64,000 nucleotides of DNA, taken from NCBI RefSeq assembly GCF_002159945.1, contig NZ_NFJQ01000003.1, positions 206,492 to 270,491 on the forward strand. The letters run 5' to 3'. Position numbers and translations under genes: made by a program. Source of the DNA: Cloacibacillus sp. An23. GTDB taxonomy: Bacteria > Synergistota > Synergistia > Synergistales > Synergistaceae. Position 1 is the first letter of the stretch. Every line of letters begins with the position of its first letter. The notes beneath the pieces are model-generated. The model was not told the origin of the DNA. It searched no databases and was given only the letters and a program-made list of their open reading frames with translations. This document shows positions 45,157 through 53,614 of this stretch, piece after piece.

Positions 45157-45522
45157 TCAGGCCGTTTCGTATCCGTTCTCTGCAAGCACGGCGACGGCCT
45201 TCGCGATGTTTTCTTTTTTCGTGAATATATAATCGGTGTTATAGGTCGATACGGCGAATATTCCTATCCCGTTTTCCGCCATGAGCGAGGATATGCGCGC
45301 GAGTATCCCGACGAGCGAAAAGTCGAGGACGCCCTCTATCCTGAAAGCGGCCCAGCCGTCGTCGCGCGCCTCAGCGCCGCGCGGCGCGCGGGCCGTTTCG
45401 CAGACCAGAGATGATTCTTCGTCCGTCTTCGCGGCGAAGCAGAAGGCGGAGCTTAAGTCTATCTGCTCCGGGCCGCTCACCCTGCATATCGAAAATTCAC
45501 CGTCAATCCTCTTGATCTTCAT
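45157..45522 (-). CDS. ACT domain-containing protein
   Basis: A 121-residue cytoplasmic protein. The second half, 'FSLVGILARISSLMAENG' then 'IFAVSTYNTDYIFTKKEN', is an ACT domain of the type found in small stand-alone amino-acid-sensing proteins (PF13840-like). The first half resembles an additional ACT-like half. It overlaps the regulator gene upstream by 20 bases, so the two are co-translated and may respond to the same amino acid. Confidence 0.85.
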   Translation of the reverse strand: MKIKRIDGEFSICRVSGPEQIDLSSAFCFAAKTDEESSLVCETARAPRGAEARDDGWAAFRIEGVLDFSLVGILARISSLMAENGIGIFAVSTYNTDYIFTKKENIAKAVAVLAENGYETA

Positions 45523-46222
45523 CTGTTTTTCCTTTCCGCCGCCGCTGTTCCTTTGAGCCGCGCGCCGGAGAGCCGAGGGCGCGGACGACCTCGTCTTCCA
45601 GCCCCTCGGTGTCGCCGGAGCAGAACATCTCGAGTATCCTGCCGAGGCTCTCGACGGCCTCGTCGCGGTAAGGGCCGCCCTCCGCGTCAGCGCGCGGGCG
45701 GCAGAGCTCGGCTATCGTCAGCCCCGCTTCTACTATGAAGACGTTGCCGGTGGCCTCGAGCATAGCGCGGTGGAATTCCATGTCGTAGCCGGCGGCCTCA
45801 GACGGCGACTCGCGCCGCGTCCTGCTGAGGCCGTCGAAGGCCTCTCTAGCGCGCGTCCTGTGCTCGTCGGTCGCCCTCGCCGCGGCGAGGCGTATGTAGG
45901 CGAGGTCGAAGAACAGACGGAATTCGCAGAGTTCCTCGTCGTCGCCGCCTGCGCGCGCTAGTCCCGGCAGCAGCCTGTTCAGCAGGCTCGGCCCCGACGC
46001 GCGGCGCAGATAGGTGCCGCGCCCCTGCGAAGTCTCGACGACGCCGAGAATCTGAAGCATCTTCACCGCCTCGCGTATGCTAGACTTGCCGACCCCGTAG
46101 CGCTCCGCGAGCTCGCGCTCGGACGGAAGCGCCTCTCCTGGGCGGAATTCGCCGCTCCTGATGGAATCCTGTATGCTTTCGAGTACGAGCTGCGAAAGAG
46201 TGCCTTCTCTTTTCAGCGTCAT
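45503..46222 (-). CDS. FadR-type GntR-family regulator
   Basis: A 239-residue regulator. The ATG at 46222 has 'ggaggg' nine bases upstream and is preferred to a start 51 bases earlier. Residues 3-70 are the winged HTH ('EALPSERELAERYGVGKSS', 'VVETSQGRGTYLR'). The C-terminal helical FCD domain includes 'EFRLFFDLAYIRLAAARA' and 'DMEFHRAMLEATGN', which hold the usual metal-binding Asp/His positions. FCD regulators commonly sense organic acids. An inverted repeat at 46278-46302 could be its own operator. Confidence 0.9.
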   Translation of the reverse strand: MTLKREGTLSQLVLESIQDSIRSGEFRPGEALPSERELAERYGVGKSSIREAVKMLQILGVVETSQGRGTYLRRASGPSLLNRLLPGLARAGGDDEELCEFRLFFDLAYIRLAAARATDEHRTRAREAFDGLSRTRRESPSEAAGYDMEFHRAMLEATGNVFIVEAGLTIAELCRPRADAEGGPYRDEAVESLGRILEMFCSGDTEGLEDEVVRALGSPARGSKEQRRRKGKTDEDQED

Positions 46223-46277
46223 CGCCGTCCCTCCACTGCCGCGTTTCGCGCGCCGCCGTTTGTTTGATGCCATGTAA

Positions 46278-46302
46278 CGTTATTATGATAGCACATATAA
46301 CG
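46278..46302. promoter_or_regulatory. Inverted repeat upstream of the GntR gene
   Basis: Arms CGTTAT and ATAACG are exact complements 13 bases apart in an AT-rich stretch about 56 bases before the regulator start. Candidate autoregulatory operator or promoter region. Confidence 0.4.
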
Positions 46303-46399
46303 GCGGCTAAAATGGAACGCAGGCTGAGGAGGGGACGCCCTGCGTCATGCGGCTTTCGCCTGCTTTGCGCGCAGCGCCGCGAGCCGTTTTGCCCGCGTA

Positions 46400-47068
46400 C
46401 TACAGCGAGGCTCCGTAGAAGACGAGCGCCGGGCCGAGTATGGCGAGCGCTCCCGGCATGACGTAGGAAGATATTTTCCCCATGACCCTCTCAGCGCACG
46501 CGACTGCGGCTGTCCCGCGCAGCCTGTTGTATCCCGCGTAGAGCAGCAGCAGCGGCAGCACGTAGACGAAATTGTAGACGCAGAAGAGGAACAGCACGGC
46601 GGACTGCGGTATGTTCGCCCCAGCCGTCATCGCAATGAAACTAAAGTACGGAAGCGCGCTGGTCAGCTCTACGCCGCAGAAGGCCGAGCCCATGATGAAG
46701 AGCGCAAGCGGGGAGAGAACAGCCGGAGGCTTCGCCGTCCCCCCGTCCGCCGCGGGGCGGTATCTCTCACGCGCCGCAAGACCTGTCCCGAGTGCGAGCG
46801 ACGCGAGCCCGGCCGTGAGCAGCGCCGCGCGGAGATACGACGGATACGACGCGGCGGCTGCGGAGAAGAGGCGCGACGCCCACGCCGCGAGGCCGTAATA
46901 TACGGCGAGCCCCATGCCGAAGTTTGTCAGCCCGATGCCGGCGATGAAGAACAGGACGCTGCGCTTTTGCCTGACCATCGCCATGAGCAGCATCTGCTGC
47001 GCTATCGCCGATGGATTGAGACAGTCGAAGAAGCTCGCGGTCAGAGCCGCGCATATCAGCCATAACAT
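46400..47068 (-). CDS. GAP/CcdA-like six-helix membrane protein
   Basis: A 222-residue membrane protein with six hydrophobic segments. 'FDCLNPSAIAQQMLLMAMV' near the N-terminus and 'GSAFCGVELTSALPYFSFIA' after the central loop recall the GAP (sulfolipid-addressing-like) family within the LysE/CcdA superfamily. It has a good 'ggagggg' ribosome-binding site and is monocistronic. The transported substrate is unknown. Confidence 0.7.
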   Translation of the reverse strand: MLWLICAALTASFFDCLNPSAIAQQMLLMAMVRQKRSVLFFIAGIGLTNFGMGLAVYYGLAAWASRLFSAAAASYPSYLRAALLTAGLASLALGTGLAARERYRPAADGGTAKPPAVLSPLALFIMGSAFCGVELTSALPYFSFIAMTAGANIPQSAVLFLFCVYNFVYVLPLLLLYAGYNRLRGTAAVACAERVMGKISSYVMPGALAILGPALVFYGASL

Positions 47069-47204
47069 AAATATCCCCTCCTAAAAAATAAGCGCCAAAC
47101 TCATACCACTAAGACCTACGGCATGATTTTGACGCTTTTATCCGTCCGGCGACGGATGTATCTTTATTCAGCTCAGGGATTTTTATCACGCGGGCGCGGA
47201 AATG

Positions 47205-48095
47205 TCAAGCCGCCTTCGCCAGCTCCGCACGCAGCGCCGCGAGGGCGCGGGCTATGTCGCCGCGGATGAAGAGAAAACGCTCCGGCGCGGAATCGGGCGT
47301 GAAAACGTCCGACAGGTTGACGGAGACGCAGACGGCGCGCGGGTTCGCCTTCGTCATGCGCAGGAACGGATATTTTATTATCCCCGGCGTGTTGCCGCCG
47401 ACGCCGAGCTCGAGGAATAGCAGCCGCGCGCCATCGTGTGCGCGCAGGAACTCCGCGTAGCGCGCCGCCGCGGCGCGCCAGCCCTCGTCCTCGACGAACG
47501 TCATGTCCGTGCGCAGGTTCATCGACATAGGCGCGCCGCAGCGCGGACAGTGCGGAATAAGCTCCTTCGGCACGCGCATGTTTTTCTGCTCCGCGGCCAT
47601 GCGGCGCACGGCCGCCTCGTTGTCGTATGTCGCGTCATGGCACGGGCGCGAGCACTGCCAGAGGCCGTAGTCGCCCTGGGTGTAGAAGAGCCGCTTTTTG
47701 TCGAAGCCCGCCTTCTGGAACTGGTGGTCTACGTTCGTCGTTATGACGAAGTAGTCGCGCCCGCGCATCAGCGCGAGCAGGTCGAGGTAGGGCGCGCCGG
47801 CCGGCGCGGCGTAACGGTTGATATATATGCAGCGGCTCCAGAAGGCCCAGTGCTCCGCCGTGCTTTCGAAGCGGTGGAAGCCGGCGCTGTACATGTCCGT
47901 GAAGCCGTATTTTTCTATGAAGTCGGCGAAATTTTCCGTGAAGCGCGGCCCCGAGTAGTCGAAGCCCGCGGCCGCGGAAAGCCCCGCGCCCGCGCCCACG
48001 ACGACGGCCTCCGCGGCGTCGAGCGCTTCCGCGAGCCGCCCGAGCTTATCGCAGCAGTCTTTTGTAAATGTCGTAGTCGATTTCTTTGAAAACAT
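47205..48095 (-). CDS. Class M sirtuin (SirTM), NAD-dependent protein ADP-ribosyltransferase
   Basis: A 296-residue sirtuin-fold protein. NAD binding is shown by 'VVVGAGAGLSAAAGFDYSG' (residues about 32-49) and 'FVITTNVDHQFQ' (Asn 121, Asp 123). Where deacetylase sirtuins have the catalytic His of 'HG', this protein has Gln 140 in 'YTQGDYGLW', the change described for macrodomain-linked sirtuins that ADP-ribosylate proteins instead of deacylating them. Zinc cysteines are 'CSRPC' and 'CPRC'. The gene overlaps the macrodomain gene by 50 bases, the diagnostic pairing. In streptococci and staphylococci the target is lipoylated GcvH-L; no such gene or lipoate ligase is next to it here, so the target is open. 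Confidence 0.9.
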   Translation of the reverse strand: MFSKKSTTTFTKDCCDKLGRLAEALDAAEAVVVGAGAGLSAAAGFDYSGPRFTENFADFIEKYGFTDMYSAGFHRFESTAEHWAFWSRCIYINRYAAPAGAPYLDLLALMRGRDYFVITTNVDHQFQKAGFDKKRLFYTQGDYGLWQCSRPCHDATYDNEAAVRRMAAEQKNMRVPKELIPHCPRCGAPMSMNLRTDMTFVEDEGWRAAAARYAEFLRAHDGARLLFLELGVGGNTPGIIKYPFLRMTKANPRAVCVSVNLSDVFTPDSAPERFLFIRGDIARALAALRAELAKAA

Positions 48096-48813
48096 TGAAA
48101 ATCACCTTCATCGCGGAATTGCGCTCCGCGAGAAATTTTTTGACCTCGGCGACGGCGATGCGCGCCGCCTCTTCGTTCGGGTAACCGTACTCGCCGGTCG
48201 ATATGCAGCAGAAGGCTATGCTCCCTACGCCGCGTTCCGAGGCGAGCGCGAGGCATGAGCGGTAGCAGGAGGCGAGCAGCGCGCGGCTCTCTTCGCCGGG
48301 CTCGCCGCGCACTATCGGGCCGACTGTGTGTATTACGTAACGGGCCGGAAGGTTCCAGCCGCGCGTTATCTTCGCGCGCCCGGGCGGCTCGTCGCGGCCC
48401 TGCGCGCGCATCAGCTCCGCGCATTCGAGACGAAGCTGAACGCCGGCCGCGGAGTGTATCGCGTTGTCTATGCAGCCGTGGCACGGGACGAAGCAGCCGA
48501 GCACCGCGCCGTTCGCCGCGTTGACTATCGCCTCTGCGCGCAGCCGCGTTATGTCCCCGCGCCATAGATAAAGGCCGCAGGGCTCGGGCTGGAGAGCGCG
48601 CCAGTCCACGACGCCGCGCCTCTCGCGCTCTTCCGCAAGGAACTCGTCCTGCACGCGCAGAAATTCATCGGATACCGGCTCGGGCGGGCGCACGTTCATC
48701 AGCGAGCGCAGGAGCCGCCGCCCCTCGCCGCCGCGCGGGATTTCCGAAAGCTCCGCGCCGCGCTCCGCCGCGAGATATTTTATGAGATAAGCAAGACGCG
48801 CCTCCTGTTCCAT
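48046..48813 (-). CDS. Zinc-containing macrodomain ADP-ribosyl hydrolase
   Basis: A 255-residue protein. Residues about 80-255 are a macrodomain: 'LWRGDITRLRAEAIVNAANG' is the ADP-ribose loop, and 'LGCFVPCHGCIDNAIHSAAG' provides the Cys/His/Cys cluster typical of the zinc-containing macrodomains found in sirtuin operons. 'FCCISTGEYGYPNEEAARIA' is the second loop. It should remove the ADP-ribose that the overlapping sirtuin gene product attaches. The N-terminal ~75 residues are helical and belong to the same family. It follows the NAD(P)-binding protein gene by 62 bases and may share its transcript. Confidence 0.92.
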   Translation of the reverse strand: MEQEARLAYLIKYLAAERGAELSEIPRGGEGRRLLRSLMNVRPPEPVSDEFLRVQDEFLAEERERRGVVDWRALQPEPCGLYLWRGDITRLRAEAIVNAANGAVLGCFVPCHGCIDNAIHSAAGVQLRLECAELMRAQGRDEPPGRAKITRGWNLPARYVIHTVGPIVRGEPGEESRALLASCYRSCLALASERGVGSIAFCCISTGEYGYPNEEAARIAVAEVKKFLAERNSAMKVIFNVFKEIDYDIYKRLLR

Positions 48814-48875
48814 GACTTCACGACCTTTTCAAAAATCATGGGCCGCGCCTTCACGCAGCCCGCCTTTCGCCTGTT

Positions 48876-49505
48876 TTACTCCGCGTAGACAGAGATGCGC
48901 TCGTTCTCGTATTTGCCGCTCTCTATGACGTCGAGCATCGCCGCAGCGTAGTCGGCGTAGCTGATGAAGCTCTCGCCCTTCGCGTTCGTCGTGAACTCTT
49001 CGCCCGCGAACTTATATTTTCCCGTGCGTTCGCCCTCGGCGCGGAAATCGGCCGCGGGGCTGAGATAGGTCCACTTCACGTCGCGGCGCGCGCGCAGCGC
49101 GTCGAGAGCCGCGCCCATGTTCGAGGCGAGCGGCTTGAAAACGTCGGGGAAGTCCGGCGCGTCCATCACGCGCGTCTTGTGCTCCGCGTCGGTGTAGAGG
49201 CTTCCCGCTCCGCCGACGATGTAGAGGCGCGAGGGCGAGCCGCTCATCGCGCCGCAGATGCGGGCGAGCGAGGTCACGTGCTGCGGCAGAGTCTCGGGCG
49301 TCCACGCCCCGAAGGCGTCTGCCACCGCGTCGAAGCCTTTGAGGTCGCCCGCAGTGATGTCGAAAACATCCCTGATGACCGCCTTCGGCGCGGCGCTCCT
49401 GTTTTCGCCGCGCACTATCGCCGTGACGTCGTGGCCGCGCTTCACGGCTTCTTCCGCGATAAGTTTTCCAGCTTTTCCGTTCGCGCATATAACAGCTATC
49501 TTCAT
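48876..49505 (-). CDS. NAD(P)-binding oxidoreductase (NmrA/YwnB-like)
   Basis: A 209-residue Rossmann protein. 'MKIAVICANGKAGKLIAEEA' is the dinucleotide-binding start, with 'VTAIVRGENRSAAPKAV' and 'SRLYIVGGAGSLYTD' following. It belongs to the atypical short-chain dehydrogenase group annotated as NAD(P)H-binding proteins or flavin reductase-like. It lies divergent from an HxlR-family gene, a frequent pairing for thiol- or quinone-stress genes. It may be co-transcribed with the ADP-ribosylation pair downstream. Confidence 0.87.
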   Translation of the reverse strand: MKIAVICANGKAGKLIAEEAVKRGHDVTAIVRGENRSAAPKAVIRDVFDITAGDLKGFDAVADAFGAWTPETLPQHVTSLARICGAMSGSPSRLYIVGGAGSLYTDAEHKTRVMDAPDFPDVFKPLASNMGAALDALRARRDVKWTYLSPAADFRAEGERTGKYKFAGEEFTTNAKGESFISYADYAAAMLDVIESGKYENERISVYAE

Positions 49506-49592
49506 ATCAGATTCCTCCGTATTTTCTTGATTTTGCCGAAGTCCCTTGCGTTCCCCCCGACGCCGTTATAATATGGCTGTAGCGAAAAATTT

Positions 49593-49638
49593 TAAAGTAA
49601 GCACTTTATTGTGACATAGTTACCGAATAGAAACTATT
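49593..49638. promoter_or_regulatory. Two palindromes in the HxlR divergent region; candidate operators
   Basis: TAAAGT-AAGC-ACTTTA (49593-49608) and AATAG-AAA-CTATT (49626-49638) are perfect inverted repeats between the two divergent genes. HxlR/MarR-type dimers bind such sites. The second is just ahead of the hxlR-like ribosome-binding site. Confidence 0.5.
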
Positions 49639-49657
49639 GTGAAGGAGACGGAGAAAA

Positions 49658-49993
49658 TTGAATAAAGAGCTTCCGGCCTGCCCGGTAGAAACGACTCTCA
49701 CACTCATAAGCGACCGCTGGAAAGTGCTGATAATCCGCGACCTTCTTAGCGGCACGAAACGCTTCGGCGAGCTGCGCAGATCGGTCGGGAAGGTCTCGCA
49801 GAAGGTGCTGACGGCGAACCTGCGCTCGATGGAGGAAAGCGGCCTGCTCACGCGCAAGGTCTACCCGGAAGTCCCGCCGCGCGTCGAATATACGCTCACG
49901 GAAGCCGGCATGAGCCTGAAGCCCGTGATCGACGCTATGTGGTCGTGGGGCGAGGATTACAAGAAGAAACTCGCTAATGGAGAGACGGCGTGA
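49658..49993 (+). CDS. HxlR-family winged-helix regulator
   Basis: A 111-residue regulator beginning at TTG 49658, with 'ggagacggag' upstream. 'CPVETTLTLISDRWKVLII' at the start carries the conserved N-terminal cysteine used by many HxlR proteins as a redox or electrophile sensor. 'LSGTKRFGELRRSVGKVSQK' and 'VLTANLRSMEESGLL' are the HTH, followed by the wing 'PRVEYTLTEAG'. Divergent from the NAD(P)-binding protein gene, which is its probable target. Confidence 0.93.
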   Translation: MNKELPACPVETTLTLISDRWKVLIIRDLLSGTKRFGELRRSVGKVSQKVLTANLRSMEESGLLTRKVYPEVPPRVEYTLTEAGMSLKPVIDAMWSWGEDYKKKLANGETA

Positions 49994-50046
49994 ATTTCGG
50001 GCGGACGGCAAGCGCGAGAGACGGGCGGCGCGGCGTGCGGCGCTCA

Positions 50047-50076
50047 TAAAAAAGCGGCGGGGTCTCGCCCCGCCGT
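50047..50076 (-). terminator. Terminator of the efflux operon
   Basis: On the minus strand 'gcggggcg' pairs with 'ccccgc' in a GC hairpin followed by six T residues, just after the tolC-like stop. Confidence 0.8.
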
Positions 50077-50083
50077 CTTCGTT

Positions 50084-51475
50084 TTATTTCCCTATCGCGT
50101 ATATCAGGTCGGCTTCCGCGGTCTTTATGTCGTAGAGCGCGGTCGCGGTCTCCGTCAGCGCGTTGACGAGCGCGAGACGCGAGTCGGATTCTTCCAGCGA
50201 CGTGCCGACGTTTTCCTCGTAGCGGCGCACCGCTATGCGGTAGTCCTCGCGCGCCTGTTCGGTCTGGCGCGAGGCGACTTCGAAGCGGCTCAGCGCCGAG
50301 GCCATGTTCTGCTCGGCCTGCACTACCTCCATGCGTATCGAGTTTTTCATGTCGTCGAGCTGGAAGAGCAGCTCTTTCGCCTTGGCGCGCGCCTCGCGCG
50401 TCTTCGCGCGCGCTTCGCCGCTGTCGTAGAGGTTCCAGTAGAGCCCTATCGCCGCCACCGGCTCGCCGTTGTCGGTCGGGAAGAAGTTGTCTTCCGCAGT
50501 TACGTAGGCGACGGTGCCGAGTATCTGCGGCAGCAGTTTGCCCTGCTCGGCGCGCGCCAGCTTCTCGGCCTGCTTGCTGAGCAGCGCGTAGGCCTTGAGC
50601 TCCGCGCGCGCGCCGAAGGCGGCTTCGACGTTGTCGCCCTCCGGCATACGGCTGACGAAAGGTTCAAGCTCTTTGACCCCGGCCGGGTCGTCGAGCAGCT
50701 GTTTGGCGAAGGCGTCCGGCTCCGCGAGCTCAACCTCGGCCGGGTCCGCGCCGACGGCCCTGCGGAGCGCGGTCATCGCGTTGGCCTCGGCGCTCTTGGC
50801 GCGTATCAGGGTAAGTTCCGACTCGGAGACGGAGACTTTCGCGCGCAGCACGTCGCTTTTAGCGACCACGCCGGCGGCGAAGAGCTTCTCGGCGCGGCCC
50901 AGATGTTCCTCGGCCAGCCGCAGCGCCTCTTCGGCGACGCGGCGCTGAGCCTGCGCGTCTCTGAACGAATAGTAGGCGCGGCGCGTGGCGTTCTCGACGG
51001 ACTGTTCCGTCCGCAGCTCCTGGGCCTCGGTAGCGCCGAGCGCGAGCCGTTCGGCCTCTTTCTGGGCCGTTAGCGACCCGCCCGCGTATATGACCTGCGA
51101 CAGTCCTATCGCGGCGGCGTAGGTGTGCGAGCCGACGGCGTTGATCGACCCTATCCCGGGAATGCCGGTGTCCATTACTACGCCGTCCTTCTGCCACATC
51201 GCGCCGAGTCCTCCGAAGAGGTCGGGCCCCATCTGCGCGGCTGCCGCGTCGAGGCTGGCCTTGGCTGCTTCGGTGCGCTGCTTCGCCGCGGCTATCTGCG
51301 GATTTTCGGCGCGCGCGGCTATCAGCAGCTTTGCGAGCGCCGCGTCCTCGACGAATTCTATTTTCTCCTCGACGACGGCCGCCTCTCCCATCGCTTCCTG
51401 AGCAGCGCAGGGCGCGCAGGCGAACATGGCGGCGGCGAGCATCGCGGGCAAAATCTTCCATTTCTGCATTTCCAT
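50084..51475 (-). CDS. TolC-family outer-membrane efflux protein
   Basis: A 463-residue exported outer-membrane channel. Residues about 8-25 ('ILPAMLAAAMFACAPCAAQ') form the signal peptide. Two similar halves rich in Ala, Glu and Lys make the long coiled-coil tunnel ('KQRTEAAKASLDAAAAQMG' and 'EARAKTREARAKAKELLFQ'), each with a short strand region ('AAIGLSQVIYAGGSLT', 'AAIGLYWNLYDSGEAR'). It is the last gene of the HlyD/ABC operon, and gives that transporter a route through the outer membrane. Confidence 0.92.
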   Translation of the reverse strand: MEMQKWKILPAMLAAAMFACAPCAAQEAMGEAAVVEEKIEFVEDAALAKLLIAARAENPQIAAAKQRTEAAKASLDAAAAQMGPDLFGGLGAMWQKDGVVMDTGIPGIGSINAVGSHTYAAAIGLSQVIYAGGSLTAQKEAERLALGATEAQELRTEQSVENATRRAYYSFRDAQAQRRVAEEALRLAEEHLGRAEKLFAAGVVAKSDVLRAKVSVSESELTLIRAKSAEANAMTALRRAVGADPAEVELAEPDAFAKQLLDDPAGVKELEPFVSRMPEGDNVEAAFGARAELKAYALLSKQAEKLARAEQGKLLPQILGTVAYVTAEDNFFPTDNGEPVAAIGLYWNLYDSGEARAKTREARAKAKELLFQLDDMKNSIRMEVVQAEQNMASALSRFEVASRQTEQAREDYRIAVRRYEENVGTSLEESDSRLALVNALTETATALYDIKTAEADLIYAIGK

Positions 51476-51491
51476 CCGTCCTTTCCGTCGC

Positions 51492-52625
51492 TTACGGCAC
51501 GAAGCGGCGCTTGAACATCATCACGGCGCTGGTGAACATCACCGCGATGTACACGGCGAGCGCGAGCGTGTCCTGCCACACGTAGGCCATGCCGCCGCCC
51601 TTGAGTATTATCTGGCGCGATATATTTATGTAATATGTGATGGGGAAGCAGCGCCCGAGGTACTGGAAGCCCTCCGGCATCGATTCGAGCGGGAAGACGA
51701 AGCCCGAGAGCAGGACGCTCGGCAGTATGATGAAGACGGACATCTGAAGAGCCTGAGTCTGGTTCTGCGCGAAGCAGGAGATCATTATGCCGAGCGAGAG
51801 GCTCGCGACGACGTAGAAGAATGTCAGCAGGTAGAAGAGCGTCATGCTCCCGAGGAAGGGCATATTGAAGACGAATATGCCGACGACTATCGAGATGAAC
51901 ACCTGCACGTAGCCGACGACGATGTATGGGATTATCTTCGCCGTCAGCAGCTCCCATATCTTCATCGGCGTCACGAGAAGCTGTTCGAGAGTCCCCTGCT
52001 CGCTCTCGCGCACTATCGCCATAGACATCATGGAAATCAGCGTCAGAGTCAGCAGAAGCCCCATGATGCCCGGCACGAGGTACCACGAGGTCACGAAGTC
52101 CGGGTTGTACCAGAGCCTTATCCTCATGTCCACCGCCTGCCCCGGTACTCTTATTCCGAGGCGCGAGAATTTCTCGGCGAGTATCTCCTGCGACTTGAGC
52201 ATCCCTATCGTCTGCGCAGCCGCGAGCCCCGACGACGCGCTCAAGTTGTCCGTCGCGTCTATTATCACCTGCACGGAGGTCTGCCGTCCGCCCTTTATGT
52301 CGCTCGCGTAGTCGGGCGGGAATACTATTCCGACCTTCGCGAAGCCCGATTCGACGCTTTCGTTGACCTCCTTCATGCTCGACACGTAGCGCTTCACGTC
52401 GAAGTAGTTGCTCGCCGTGAGGCTGTTTATCATCTCGCGGCTCTCCTGCGTCCGCGACTGGTCGAAGATGACCGTGTTCAGGTGCTTGATGTCGGTGTTT
52501 ATCGCGAAGCCGAATATCAGAAGCTGCGCGAGCGGCATGAACACGATTATCGCGAGCGTTATCTTGTCGCGCATGACCTGTATGAATTCCTTGACTATCA
52601 GCGCGCGCATTCTGTCCCAGTTCAT
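51492..52625 (-). CDS. ABC-2 type exporter permease
   Basis: A 377-residue permease of the YhhJ/YbhR/YbhS class. One N-terminal helix ('ITLAIIVFMPLAQLLIFGF'), a large extracytoplasmic domain (about 45-175) and five C-terminal helices are visible, with 'RESEQGTLEQLLVTPMKIWE' as the typical cytoplasmic loop. ATGA overlap with the ATPase gene. It handles drug or toxic-compound export with the neighbouring proteins. Confidence 0.92.
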   Translation of the reverse strand: MNWDRMRALIVKEFIQVMRDKITLAIIVFMPLAQLLIFGFAINTDIKHLNTVIFDQSRTQESREMINSLTASNYFDVKRYVSSMKEVNESVESGFAKVGIVFPPDYASDIKGGRQTSVQVIIDATDNLSASSGLAAAQTIGMLKSQEILAEKFSRLGIRVPGQAVDMRIRLWYNPDFVTSWYLVPGIMGLLLTLTLISMMSMAIVRESEQGTLEQLLVTPMKIWELLTAKIIPYIVVGYVQVFISIVVGIFVFNMPFLGSMTLFYLLTFFYVVASLSLGIMISCFAQNQTQALQMSVFIILPSVLLSGFVFPLESMPEGFQYLGRCFPITYYINISRQIILKGGGMAYVWQDTLALAVYIAVMFTSAVMMFKRRFVP

Positions 52626-53614
52626 TCAGCCACGTCTCCTTTCGCCGCGCCGCCGGCCGTCGCGCTGCCGACGCCCGATATGTGTCCCTCGCCGAGGTCG
52701 TCGTGGGCGTGCGACTTGACCAGATATACGAAAACGTCCTCCATCGACTGCTGTATGCGCCTGACGCGGCAGCCCTCGAAAAGCCCCTCCTCCGTCAGTT
52801 CGCGTCCATCGGCGGCTAAGATGTGCAGCTTGTCGCCGAAGAAGTAGGAGTCTATGAAATCGCCGCCGTTTTCCGCCTGCACCTTAGCGAGCAGCTCCAT
52901 AGGCTCGGCGCACGAGACCTCGTAGAGCTTGCCGGGCAGCCTCTTTTTCAGATTGTCGGGCGAGTCGTCGGCGATGAGCCGCCCGAAGTATATGAAGGCG
53001 ACCTTGTCGCAGTGCTCCGCCTCGTCCATGAAGTGCGTCGTCACCATCACCGTCGTCCCCTGCGAGGCGAGGTCGTAGATAATGTCCCAGAAGAGCAGCC
53101 GCGCCTTCGGGTCGACGCCGCTCGTCGCCTCGTCGAGGAAGAGTATCTTCGGCCTGTGCAGTATCGCGCAGCCGAGCGCGAGGCGCTGCCGCCAGCCGCC
53201 CGAGAGCGAGCGCGTAGGCTCGTCCTCGCGTCCAGTCAGCCCCGCGAGCTCGAGCATCTCGTCTATGCGCTTTTTCTTCTCCGCGCCGCGCAGCCCGTAG
53301 AGGCCGGAGTAGAGGTTGAGATTTTCGATTACCGTGAGCTCGGGATAGAGCGAGAACTTCTGCGACATGTAGCCGACTTTTTCCTTCAGTTTCTGCCCGT
53401 TCGAGGCGAGGTCCATCCCGAGGACGAGTCCGCGCCCCGAGGTCGGCGCGAGCAGGCCGCAGAGCATCCGTATCGTTGTGGACTTCCCGGAGCCGTTCGG
53501 CCCGAGGAAGCCGTAGACCTGCCCTTCTTCTATAGATATGTTGATGTCGTCGACGGCGGTGAAGGAGCCGAATTTTTTCGTAAGATGCTCAGTCTGCACT
53601 ACTACGGGCGGCAT
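52622..53614 (-). CDS. ABC exporter ATPase 1
   Basis: A 330-residue ATPase. Walker A is 'GFLGPNGSGKSTTIRMLCG', the signature 'RSLSGGWRQRLALGCAIL', Walker B 'ILFLDEATSGVDPKA' and the switch 'VMVTTHFMDEAEHC'. The ATG at 53614 has 'ggag' eight bases upstream; a GTG nine bases before is an alternative. A C-terminal ~100-residue domain follows the ATPase core. Two separate ATPases with one permease resemble the split form of YhiH/YbhF-type exporters. Confidence 0.92.
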   Translation of the reverse strand: MPPVVVQTEHLTKKFGSFTAVDDINISIEEGQVYGFLGPNGSGKSTTIRMLCGLLAPTSGRGLVLGMDLASNGQKLKEKVGYMSQKFSLYPELTVIENLNLYSGLYGLRGAEKKKRIDEMLELAGLTGREDEPTRSLSGGWRQRLALGCAILHRPKILFLDEATSGVDPKARLLFWDIIYDLASQGTTVMVTTHFMDEAEHCDKVAFIYFGRLIADDSPDNLKKRLPGKLYEVSCAEPMELLAKVQAENGGDFIDSYFFGDKLHILAADGRELTEEGLFEGCRVRRIQQSMEDVFVYLVKSHAHDDLGEGHISGVGSATAGGAAKGDVAE

